Of a stretch of DNA of 5,076 nt, positions 1 to 5,076 are shown piece after piece; the first letter of the stretch is position 1, and every line of letters begins with the position of its first letter. The notes beneath the pieces were generated by a model. That model did no database searches. It saw nothing but the letters and a program-made list of their open reading frames with translations, and was not told where the DNA came from. Source of the stretch: Deinococcus sp. (GTDB lineage Bacteria; Deinococcota; Deinococci; Deinococcales; Deinococcaceae); assembly GCA_028287665.1 (NCBI GenBank), contig JAQBPF010000079.1:1-5076 (forward strand), written 5' to 3'. Both the position numbers and the translations under genes were made by a program.

Positions 1-20
1 TCAATTCAACAGCCGACAAT

Positions 21-1988
21 GTGGCTCAGGCTGGGACCGCGTCGCCCGGTTCGCTGCTGGCCCTGCATTTCCCCTCTGACCCGCAGGTTTCGCCGGATGG
101 ACGGCAGGTGGCCTTCGTGCTGACCCGTACCGAGGAAGAAGACCTGCGCCACGCAGACGCCGCACGCCCGAAGCCGCGCCTGCGCTCGCAGATCTGGCAC
201 TCGGACGGCGGGCAGGCGCGGCCCCTGACCCGTGGCGAGGGAACAGACGCCTCGCCCCGCTGGTCGCCGGACGGCACAACCCTGGCCTTTACGCGGGCGG
301 CACCCGGAGCCACAGCGCCCCTGAGCAAACCACAACTGTATCTGCTGCCCCTGTCGGGCGGCGAGGGCCAGCGCATCACCGAATTTGAACAGGGCGTGCA
401 GGACATCCAGTGGAGCCCGGACGGGCGATTCCTGACCTTCCTGAGTGCGGGAGACGATGAAGACCAGCGGGACGAATGGGGCGAGGCGCGGATCATCACC
501 CGGCCCCGCTACCGCTTTAATGGCCGCGACTGGCTGCCCGAAACCCCGGCGCGACTGTGGCGTTACGAGCTGGCCACCGACACCCTGACCGAGTGGCACG
601 CGCCCGCCGTAGAAATGACTGCCTATGCGTGGTGGCCCAATTCCAGCGGCGTGGTCTTTGTCTCCAGCACCGATGAAAGGGCGGCCAGCCAGTGGCAGCA
701 GGAGCTGTTTAACCTGCCCCTGACAGGGAAAGTCAGCCTGTTCGGGCGCTGGAATTCCTCCATTTCGACGTTGGCCCCGCACGCCGGTGGACAACGTGTG
801 GCGGTGGTGGGCCGACCCGAAGGCAAAGGCAGCCCCGAAGACGACCATCTGTTTGTGCTGCACGCGGGCGGCACATCGGCGCGGTTGGATGCGGGGTGGG
901 ATTGCCCGCTGGGGCAACTGGTGGGCGGGGACTGCCATGTCGGAACCTTCCCCGTCCGCCCTGTGTGGCACGGCGAATCGCTGATGGTGCTGAGCACGGT
1001 GAAGGGCAGTTGCGGCCTGTTCCGGGTGGAGCCCGATGGAACGGTGACGGCGCACGACCATCAACCCGGAGGCGTGATTTCGGCCTTTACAGGCGTCGAA
1101 GGCGGCCTCGCCCTGATCCGCGAGAGTGCCACACAGTTTCCGGAAGTGGAATTGAACGGGGTGGCCGTGACCGACCTGCACGCCCGCCTGCCTTTTGCCG
1201 TCCGTACGCCCGAACAGGTTACGTTTGCCACCGACGCCGGAGAGGGGGAAGGCTGGGTCCTCTTGCCCGGTGGAGACGCCCGCGTGCCCACGTTGCTCAG
1301 CATTCACGGGGGGCCGCACACGGCCTACGGTCACGCCTTCGTGCACGAATTTCAGCTGTTGACCGCACGCGGGTATGGCGTGGCCTACAGCAATCCACGC
1401 GGCAGCGTGGGCTACGGCCAGGCCTGGTCCAGCGGCAATTATGGACGCTGGGGCAGCGTGGATTACGACGATCTGATGGGCTTTTTCGATACGGCGCTGG
1501 CTGCTTTTCCGCGTTTGGACGGCCAGAATGCAGCGGTGATGGGTGGCAGCTACGGCGGTTATATGACCAACTGGATCACCGGCCACACGGGCCGCTTCCG
1601 GGCCGCCATCACGGACCGGAGTATCTGCAATCTGGTGTCGTTCAGCGGCACCTCCGACATCGGTATGCGCTTCTGGCACGATGAACTGGGCCTGAGTGCC
1701 CACCGCAGCGCCGAGGCCGAGCAGTTGTGGGCCATGAGCCCGCTGAAGTTTGCCGAAGCCGTGCGGACGCCCACGCTGATCGTGCACAGCGTGCTGGATC
1801 ACCGCTGCCCCATAGAGCAGGCCGAGCAATGGTACGCCGCCCTGACGCAGATGGGCGTGCCCGTGCGAATGGTGCGCTTTCCCGGCGAGAACCATGAACT
1901 CAGCCGCTCGGGCCGTCCAGACCGCCGGATTCACCGACTGGAAGAATACCTGGGCTGGCTGGATCACTATTTGGGAACAGGCCGATAG
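21..1988 (+). CDS. S9 family serine peptidase (acylaminoacyl-peptidase / prolyl oligopeptidase type, S9C-like)
   Basis: Cytoplasmic serine peptidase expected to cleave short peptides or acylated N-terminal residues; no signal peptide is visible. The N-terminal half carries beta-propeller blade motifs (VSPDG near residue 23, WSPDG near 81 and 131), each followed by a hydrophobic beta strand. The C-terminal alpha/beta hydrolase domain spans about 390-655: oxyanion-region motif HGGPH at 429-433, the PRGSVGYG segment at 459-466, nucleophile Ser510 in GGSYGGY, the likely acid Asp593 in HSVLDHR, and the likely catalytic His625 in PGENHE. Triad and length (about 655) fit a complete S9C enzyme. The GTG start at 21 is uncertain: no Shine-Dalgarno or TANNNT element lies in front of it and the frame has no stop back to base 3, so translation may begin upstream of the window. 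Exact substrate (acyl-peptide, dipeptide or other) cannot be told from sequence. The gene stands alone and converges on the next one. Confidence 0.93.
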   Translation: MAQAGTASPGSLLALHFPSDPQVSPDGRQVAFVLTRTEEEDLRHADAARPKPRLRSQIWHSDGGQARPLTRGEGTDASPRWSPDGTTLAFTRAAPGATAPLSKPQLYLLPLSGGEGQRITEFEQGVQDIQWSPDGRFLTFLSAGDDEDQRDEWGEARIITRPRYRFNGRDWLPETPARLWRYELATDTLTEWHAPAVEMTAYAWWPNSSGVVFVSSTDERAASQWQQELFNLPLTGKVSLFGRWNSSISTLAPHAGGQRVAVVGRPEGKGSPEDDHLFVLHAGGTSARLDAGWDCPLGQLVGGDCHVGTFPVRPVWHGESLMVLSTVKGSCGLFRVEPDGTVTAHDHQPGGVISAFTGVEGGLALIRESATQFPEVELNGVAVTDLHARLPFAVRTPEQVTFATDAGEGEGWVLLPGGDARVPTLLSIHGGPHTAYGHAFVHEFQLLTARGYGVAYSNPRGSVGYGQAWSSGNYGRWGSVDYDDLMGFFDTALAAFPRLDGQNAAVMGGSYGGYMTNWITGHTGRFRAAITDRSICNLVSFSGTSDIGMRFWHDELGLSAHRSAEAEQLWAMSPLKFAEAVRTPTLIVHSVLDHRCPIEQAEQWYAALTQMGVPVRMVRFPGENHELSRSGRPDRRIHRLEEYLGWLDHYLGTGR

Positions 1989-2008
1989 GGAAAAGCGTCT
2001 GAGGGTCG

Positions 2009-2062
2009 AAGGGTCCATGTACAGATGACAGCGTGGGCCTGAAGCCTTTGCCGTGGACCCTT
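2009..2062 (+). terminator. Possible weak hairpin after the peptidase gene
   Basis: AAGGGTCCA (2009-2017) is a perfect inverted match to TGGACCCTT (2054-2062), starting 20 nt after the peptidase stop. The 36-nt interior is large and there is no T-tract, so this is at best an auxiliary 3' structure; the stronger hairpin at 2098-2138 is the better terminator. Confidence 0.3.
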
Positions 2063-2097
2063 AGACCGAGCACCTGGAGACCGCTCCAATCCCAACA

Positions 2098-2138
2098 CAG
2101 TGAGGAGGGCCGGAACTCAATCCCGGCCCTCCTCACTG
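2098..2138. terminator. Perfect 16-bp hairpin between convergent genes, probable bidirectional terminator
   Basis: CAGTGAGGAGGGCCGG (2098-2113) pairs without mismatch with 2123-2138, leaving a 9-nt loop (AACTCAATC). It lies between the 3' ends of the peptidase (+) and the RGG-like gene (-, ending 2162), the expected place for a terminator serving both strands. No run of T follows on either strand, so if it terminates intrinsically it does so without a classic U-tract; it could also stabilise 3' ends. Confidence 0.72.
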
Positions 2139-2161
2139 ATTCAAGTCCTGCTCAGAAGTAT

Positions 2162-3091
2162 TTAGTCTTCGTCGCGGCGCTTGTTGTTGTCCCAACCACG
2201 GTCAGGCCGGGCGCGGGGACGGTCCGTGCTGGCGTCAGCGCCCTCGCGGGGGCGGAATTCGCTGGGCGCGGAAGGTGCGCGGTCTTCACGGGGACGGAAG
2301 TTGCTGCCCTGGTAGCCGCCGCCACCCTGACCGCCACGGTCGTCACGGGGACGGAAACCGCCGCCACCCTGACCGCCACGGTCATCGCGGGGACGGAAGC
2401 CGCCGCCCTGACCACCACGGTCGCCGCCGCCCTGATAGCCGCCCTGGCCACCACGGTCTTCACGGGGACGGAAACCGCCGCCCTGACCACCACGGTCGCC
2501 GCCACCCTGATAGCCGCCCTGGCCACCGGGACGGAATCCACCACGGTCGCCGCCGCCCTGGTAGCCGCCACGGTCTTCACGGGGACGGAAACCGCCGCCG
2601 CCCTGACCGCCACGGTCGCCGCCACCCTGATAGCCGCCACGGTCTTCACGGGGACGGTCTTCGCGGGGACGCTCCTCACGGGGCTTGTCTTCGCGGGGCT
2701 TGAAGCCGGTGGTCTGTGCCCCCTGCGCTTCACGCATTTCGCGCACTTCACGGCGCAGGCCACGCAGCTCTTTGCCCTGTGCTTCCAACAGTTCCTTCAA
2801 CTCGCCCAGCAAGGCCAGCAGATCATCGGCGTCAATGTACTCGTCTTCGCCTTCTTCTTCGTCTTCGCCTTCACCCTCGGCGCTCAGGCCGCGTTCGGCT
2901 TCTTCTTCCTGTGCGTCCAGAACGGGGTCTTCGTCGGGCTCGCCTTCCAGTTGGGGCAAGATATCGCGCAGTTCTGCTGGGGTCTGCTCGTCCATAGGCT
3001 GCGCGGCCACGGCCTGCGCTTCTGTGTTGTGCTCTGCCGGATTCTGCCCGTCGGTGGGGGCGTCCATGCGCTGTTCATTGCTGTCGGTCAT
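2162..3091 (-). CDS. Uncharacterised acidic, coiled-coil protein with Arg/Gly-rich (RGG-like) repeat tail
   Basis: No family is recognised. The 309-residue product has three parts. Residues 1-90 are disordered-looking and very acidic, with a Glu/Asp cluster at about 72-90. Residues 86-125 are Leu- and charge-rich with heptad-like spacing, a likely coiled coil for self-association. Residues 130-309 are low-complexity: nine DRGG motifs, four GGYQGGGDRGG units (from 151, 175, 192, 217), and five FRPR(E/D)DR units (from 168, 207, 232, 247, 265), ending in a charged KRRDED tail. Such Arg/Gly/aromatic tails in other proteins bind nucleic acid or drive condensation; a role in RNA or DNA binding is inference only, since no folded nucleic-acid-binding domain is visible. 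The ATG at 3091 is preceded by a good ribosome binding site, AAGGAG, 7 nt away. No signal peptide or membrane segment. Strand choice is supported by this site and the sensible domain order; the opposite-strand frame is a shadow. Confidence 0.87.
   Translation of the reverse strand: MTDSNEQRMDAPTDGQNPAEHNTEAQAVAAQPMDEQTPAELRDILPQLEGEPDEDPVLDAQEEEAERGLSAEGEGEDEEEGEDEYIDADDLLALLGELKELLEAQGKELRGLRREVREMREAQGAQTTGFKPREDKPREERPREDRPREDRGGYQGGGDRGGQGGGGFRPREDRGGYQGGGDRGGFRPGGQGGYQGGGDRGGQGGGFRPREDRGGQGGYQGGGDRGGQGGGFRPRDDRGGQGGGGFRPRDDRGGQGGGGYQGSNFRPREDRAPSAPSEFRPREGADASTDRPRARPDRGWDNNKRRDED
2279..2644 (-). repeat. Degenerate in-gene tandem repeats encoding FRPR(E/D)DRGG and GGYQGGGDRGG units
   Basis: The plus strand shows recurring blocks such as CACCACGGTC, TCACGGGGACGGAA and CCGCCGCCCTGA across this stretch, covering residues about 150-271 of the minus-strand protein. 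Two unit types alternate irregularly, with spacing differing by a few Gly/Gln codons, and no unit breaks the reading frame. This looks like expansion by unequal crossing-over or slippage within a coding sequence. Confidence 0.85.
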
Positions 3092-3098
3092 GCGAATA

Positions 3099-3104
3099 CT
3101 CCTT
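3099..3104 (-). promoter_or_regulatory. Ribosome binding site of the RGG-like gene
   Basis: Reads AAGGAG on the minus strand, 7 nt before the ATG at 3091. It fixes the start codon of the acidic/RGG-like protein and confirms that the minus strand is the coding one here. Confidence 0.8.
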
Positions 3105-3161
3105 TTTCCTGCGCTCTTTGCTGCGCTGTTCGTGCGCGGAAAAGCGTGGATCGTACCCCGC

Positions 3162-3170
3162 AGTCTAACA
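3162..3170 (-). promoter_or_regulatory. Candidate extended -10 element for the RGG-like gene
   Basis: The minus strand reads TGTTAGACT, a TGn plus a 4/6 match to TATAAT, about 70 nt before the start codon in the 123-nt gap that separates this gene from the small membrane protein gene. No convincing -35 sits upstream, so the gene may have its own promoter here or may be read through from its neighbour. Confidence 0.25.
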
Positions 3171-3214
3171 CCACTCGGGCCACCCTGACCGTTGTGTATC
3201 AGAGGATGCAGAAA

Positions 3215-3418
3215 TCAGCGTCTAAACAGGGCGCGCAGCAGCGGACGCAACACCACAAACAGCAGCATTCCGGCCACGATGCCGCACAGCAGTGCCAGAA
3301 ACGGATTCAGACTCAGGCCCATCCACAGGGCCACGAACGCAAATACCCCGCCAAATGAGCCGATCAGTGTGGCCAGTCGCCGGGCGTTGTCATCTGGTTT
3401 CCACGATTCTAGGTCCAT
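3215..3418 (-). CDS. Small two-helix membrane protein, function unknown
   Basis: A 67-residue protein with no recognised family. Two hydrophobic segments, at about 15-36 (LATLIGSFGGVFAFVALWMG) and 39-57 (ending MLLFVVL), are joined by a very short turn containing Asn38-Pro39. The N-terminus is charged (DLESWKPDDNARR) and the C-terminus is basic (RPLLRALFRR), so by the positive-inside rule both ends probably face the cytoplasm. The ATG at 3418 is the only reasonable start: an in-frame TAA lies 24 to 22 nt upstream, and the next Met is inside the first helix. Its ribosome binding site is weak (AGG 8 nt away, or AAGGG almost touching the ATG). It precedes the RGG-like gene on the same strand by 123 nt and may share a transcript with it. 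A real gene is likely because the hydrophobic pattern is coherent, but nothing points to a role. Confidence 0.68.
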   Translation of the reverse strand: MDLESWKPDDNARRLATLIGSFGGVFAFVALWMGLSLNPFLALLCGIVAGMLLFVVLRPLLRALFRR

Positions 3419-3485
3419 ACCCTTAGCCTGCCACGTTTACTGAGGGCAGAACGGCCCAGTCAGGTGACAGGCCAGAAAGGAACTG

Positions 3486-3515
3486 TGTCTCCCCTGGTCT
3501 GTCTCCGCCTGGTCT
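3486..3515. repeat. Short direct repeat in the divergent intergenic region
   Basis: TGTCTCC-CCTGGTCT (3486-3500) is repeated as TGTCTCCGCCTGGTCT (3500-3515), differing by one inserted G and sharing one base. It lies about 75-100 nt upstream of the -10 element of the substrate-binding protein gene, between divergent genes. It could be a regulator binding site or a chance duplication. Confidence 0.45.
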
Positions 3516-3586
3516 CCCCTTTCGAATCAGGTCCATAGGCAACCCCCATATGCAACTTACGTCAGAGTCCGGTTTCCTGGCCGTCT

Positions 3587-3592
3587 TATACT
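3587..3592 (+). promoter_or_regulatory. -10 element of a probable leaderless promoter for the substrate-binding protein gene
   Basis: TATACT matches TATAAT in 5 of 6 bases and the TANNNT pattern fully. Exactly 7 nt (CGTCTTC) separate it from the ATG at 3600, so transcription should begin at or next to the start codon. There is no Shine-Dalgarno before that ATG, which agrees. No good -35 hexamer is seen at 16-18 nt spacing. Confidence 0.75.
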
Positions 3593-3599
3593 CGTCTTC

Positions 3600-4559
3600 A
3601 TGAAACGCGCCGTGCTGACCACTCTTGCCCTGTTTGCCGCTGCCACGGCGTCGGCCCAGACCGCGCCCCGGACCGTCAACATCGGCCTTGGCTACATTCC
3701 CAACGTGCAGTTCACGCCCTTTTATGTGGCCGATACGCTGGGGTACTTCAAGGCAGAGGGGCTGAGCGTCAAATACCAGCACGGCTTCGTGTCTGAACTG
3801 ATGCCGCTGCTGCTTCAGGGCAAGTTGGATTTTATTGTGGGCGATCCTGAGGACGCCGTGTTTGCCCGCAATCAGGGCGCTCCGGTGAAGTACATCATGG
3901 CGATGTACCAGAAGATTCCGGTGACGGTCTTCGGCACCAAGCCGCTGAACAGCGTGGCTGACCTGAAGGGCAAGACGCTGGGCATTCCTGGCCCTTTTGG
4001 CAGCACCTACAACGCCGTGCAGGCCCTACTGGACAGCGCGGGCTTGAAAGAAGGCAGCGACGTGAAACTGGCCAGCATCGGCTTTACGCAGCTGGATGCG
4101 GTACGGGCCGGACGGGTGGACGCCGCCGCCGGATACGTGAACAACGAGGTCGTGCAGTTGCGGGCTGCCGGAACCCGCGTGTACACCCTGGACGTGACTG
4201 CCGCCTACCCGATGGTGGGCGTGGGCCTGATTACCGTGGACAAGAACCTGAAGACCGATCTGGCCCGCAAGGTGGTCCGGGCCAGCCAGCGCGGCCTGAA
4301 ATTTACGGTCACCGACCCCGCCCGCGCCTTCAAGGTGGCTCAACCCACTTTCGGGGCAGGCGGCGGCACCCTGGATATTTTGAGGGCCAGCACGCCATTG
4401 ATGACGGGCGCATTTACCCGCGCCAACGGTATCGGAGCCAGTGATCCCACTGCCTGGAACAAGGCCGTGGCTGCCCTGATCAAGCAGGGCAACCTGCCCG
4501 CCGGGGCCAAGGCCACCGAGTTTTACACCAATACGCTGGTCAGCAAAACGATTCGCTGA
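3600..4559 (+). CDS. ABC transporter substrate-binding protein, NMT1/THI5-like (ThiY-type)
   Basis: Secreted solute-binding protein that would capture a small ligand in the periplasm for an ABC importer. Residues 1-19 form a signal peptide (MKR, hydrophobic core, ATASA before Gln20); there is no lipobox Cys, so the mature protein should be soluble. Residues about 26-240 match the NMT1/THI5-like fold: GYIPNVQFTPFYVADTLGYF with the following GLSV at 31-57, the GKLDFIVGDPE segment at 74-84, and DLKGKTLGIPGPFGSTYNA at 121-139. Length 319 is normal for the family. Members bind thiamine pyrimidine precursors (ThiY); others bind riboflavin (RibY) or aliphatic sulfonates, and sequence alone does not decide. 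No thiamine- or FMN-riboswitch is seen upstream. No permease or ATPase gene adjoins: the unit ends in a hairpin and unrelated ORFs follow. The start is set by the signal peptide and the leaderless promoter. Confidence 0.92.
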   Translation: MKRAVLTTLALFAAATASAQTAPRTVNIGLGYIPNVQFTPFYVADTLGYFKAEGLSVKYQHGFVSELMPLLLQGKLDFIVGDPEDAVFARNQGAPVKYIMAMYQKIPVTVFGTKPLNSVADLKGKTLGIPGPFGSTYNAVQALLDSAGLKEGSDVKLASIGFTQLDAVRAGRVDAAAGYVNNEVVQLRAAGTRVYTLDVTAAYPMVGVGLITVDKNLKTDLARKVVRASQRGLKFTVTDPARAFKVAQPTFGAGGGTLDILRASTPLMTGAFTRANGIGASDPTAWNKAVAALIKQGNLPAGAKATEFYTNTLVSKTIR

Positions 4560-4599
4560 GGCGGGTGCGGGTGGAGGAACAGAACAATCAGAAAGACCA

Positions 4600-4643
4600 A
4601 CAGCGGGGGTGGCTTGGGCGTGATGCCGGGCCGCTCCCGCTGT
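4600..4643 (+). terminator. Long hairpin terminator after the substrate-binding protein gene
   Basis: An 18-bp stem (4600-4617 with 4626-4643) has eight perfect outer pairs, ACAGCGGG with CCCGCTGT, and continues inward with four G-T wobbles around an 8-nt loop (GCGTGATG). It begins 41 nt after the stop codon. No T-tract follows. Position and stability fit a terminator that isolates this gene from those downstream. Confidence 0.7.
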
Positions 4644-4732
4644 GTGTGACCTTCTGGGCCAGCTGAAATGAGCCGAATAGGGTCAAAACAGCATTCATGC
4701 CTAGGCGTGATGGCTTACCTTGCCGGGTGGTC

Positions 4733-4762
4733 TTGGCCGAGGCACCCCGCACCTGCTACGGT
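4733..4762 (+). promoter_or_regulatory. Candidate promoter for the short ORF and the gene after it
   Basis: TTGGCC (4733-4738, 4/6 to TTGACA) and TACGGT (4757-4762, 4/6 to TATAAT) are 18 nt apart, and TGC directly before the -10 makes it an extended -10. The predicted start near 4769 leaves a leader of about 24 nt carrying the ribosome binding site at 4775-4783. Confidence 0.5.
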
Positions 4763-4774
4763 GGGGCTACACCG

Positions 4775-4783
4775 AAAGGAGGT
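4775..4783 (+). promoter_or_regulatory. Near-perfect Shine-Dalgarno of the 39-residue ORF
   Basis: AAAGGAGGT is almost fully complementary to the 16S rRNA 3' end and sits 9 nt before the ATG at 4793. It argues for that ATG over the in-frame ATG at 4697, which has no such site and lies upstream of the likely promoter. Confidence 0.8.
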
Positions 4784-4792
4784 GCTGCAAAC

Positions 4793-4912
4793 ATGACCCA
4801 CAACATCTTTGATTTCCTGACCACTGCCCAAGGAACCCTCGCCCCTGCCCATTGGAGTGATTTTGCAGCACCAAGTTTCGCGCATACAGCACCGCAGACC
4901 CCAACCCCTTAA
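4793..4912 (+). CDS. Short 39-residue ORF, possible small protein or leader peptide
   Basis: Begins MTHNIFDFLTTAQGTL and ends in a Thr/Pro-rich APQTPTP; no family is recognised. There is no signal peptide, membrane segment or Cys. The main evidence that it is translated is the near-perfect ribosome binding site and the candidate extended -10 promoter just upstream. It ends with TAA 18 nt before the ATG of the next gene, and that gene lies in the same reading frame with only a weak ribosome binding site of its own. It may therefore be a small protein, or a translated leader whose ribosomes help start the downstream gene. A sequencing error or a genuine in-frame stop joining the two into one protein is a third option, less likely because the intervening codons include no conserved-looking sequence. 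Confidence 0.55.
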   Translation: MTHNIFDFLTTAQGTLAPAHWSDFAAPSFAHTAPQTPTP

Positions 4913-4930
4913 TACCCCGCAGGTCCACCC

Positions 4931-5076
4931 ATGAGTCAGCGCGGCGGCCAGGACTGGCTGGACACCGAGCTGAACGACCTGGATACGGGGCCGGAACGCA
5001 AAGAGAAACACAAGGTCAAAAAACCGCTGGGCCGCCGCAAGCTGGCCACCCTCAAAAAAGACTCGGACGGCGAGGC
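4931..5076 (+). CDS. Partial gene, charged N-terminus of an unknown protein (runs off the window)
   Basis: Only the first 48 codons are present, starting MSQRGGQDWLDTELNDLD and continuing with a strongly basic stretch at about 23-43 (ERKEKHKVKK, then GRRKLATLKK). An acidic, amphipathic start followed by a Lys/Arg cluster suggests a soluble or nucleic-acid- or membrane-proximal N-terminus, but no family is recognised. The ATG at 4931 has only a weak ribosome binding site (CAGG 8 nt upstream). It follows the 39-residue ORF by 18 nt and probably shares its transcript. The frame is open to the window edge. Lack of signal peptide is visible; later domains cannot be seen. Confidence 0.7.
   Translation, partial: MSQRGGQDWLDTELNDLDTGPERKEKHKVKKPLGRRKLATLKKDSDGE

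Noticed and set aside
896..1684. A 262-codon plus-strand frame inside the peptidase gene
   Set aside because: It is an out-of-frame shadow, rich in Arg, with no independent start signals or domain.
6..2018. A 670-codon open frame antisense to the peptidase
   Set aside because: It mirrors the peptidase codons in a GC-rich gene; the plus strand has clear catalytic motifs and the antisense product is compositionally odd with no recognisable domain.
2279..2644. CRISPR-like array
   Set aside because: Repeats are degenerate, spaced irregularly and stay in frame with no unique spacers; they encode protein repeats.
2033..3358. A 441-codon plus-strand open frame across the repeat gene
   Set aside because: It would run through the terminator hairpin and both minus-strand genes. 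Its Thr/Ala repeats are just the complement of the RGG-like codons, and the minus strand has the good ribosome binding site.
3557..3564. TTACGTCA as a half of the Deinococcus radiation/desiccation response motif
   Set aside because: Only one arm resembles the motif; the following bases do not form the second palindromic half.
3419..3599. TPP or FMN riboswitch before the substrate-binding protein gene
   Set aside because: None of the conserved core sequences of either riboswitch is seen, and the -10 position implies no 5' UTR.
3423..3782. A 119-codon minus-strand frame overlapping the start of the binding protein gene
   Set aside because: It overlaps the signal peptide and conserved NMT1 region on the opposite strand and has no supporting ribosome binding site or recognisable domain.
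4697..4912. Longer 71-residue version of the short ORF starting at 4697
   Set aside because: The upstream part has no ribosome binding site and covers the candidate promoter and the Shine-Dalgarno; the ATG at 4793 is far better supported.

Overview
The window (5,076 bp, GC-rich) looks like chromosomal DNA of a Deinococcus-type bacterium. This rests on three points: an S9C-type peptidase of the kind common in Deinococcus; a -10 element exactly 7 nt before an ATG, which is the layout of the leaderless promoters frequent in that genus; and strong GC-rich hairpins without T-tracts between genes. Genus assignment is inference; no search was run.

Layout. At 21-1988 (+) is an S9 family serine peptidase with an N-terminal beta-propeller and a C-terminal alpha/beta hydrolase domain; its reading frame is open to the left edge, so the true start may lie outside. 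At 1989-2161 is a convergent intergenic region with a perfect 16-bp-stem hairpin, probably a bidirectional terminator. At 2162-3091 (-) is an unrecognised 309-residue protein with an acidic N-terminus, a predicted coiled coil, and a long Arg/Gly/Asp-rich repetitive tail that resembles a eukaryotic RGG-box region. Upstream of it on the same strand, at 3215-3418 (-), is a 67-residue protein with two predicted membrane helices.

A 181-nt divergent region (3419-3599) follows, with small repeats and a TATACT -10 element. At 3600-4559 (+) is a secreted NMT1/THI5-like ABC substrate-binding protein, probably for a thiamine-pyrimidine or related ligand. No permease or ATPase gene lies beside it. A long hairpin at 4600-4643 closes this unit. 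A new promoter then leads to a 39-residue ORF (4793-4912, +) with a very strong ribosome binding site, and to the start of another gene (4931 to the window end, +) in the same frame after one stop codon.

The genes do not form an obvious pathway. The window is several short transcription units: peptidase alone; membrane protein and RGG-like protein, possibly co-transcribed; binding protein alone; and a short ORF with its downstream gene. The least explained items are the RGG-like protein and the short ORF in front of the partial gene.
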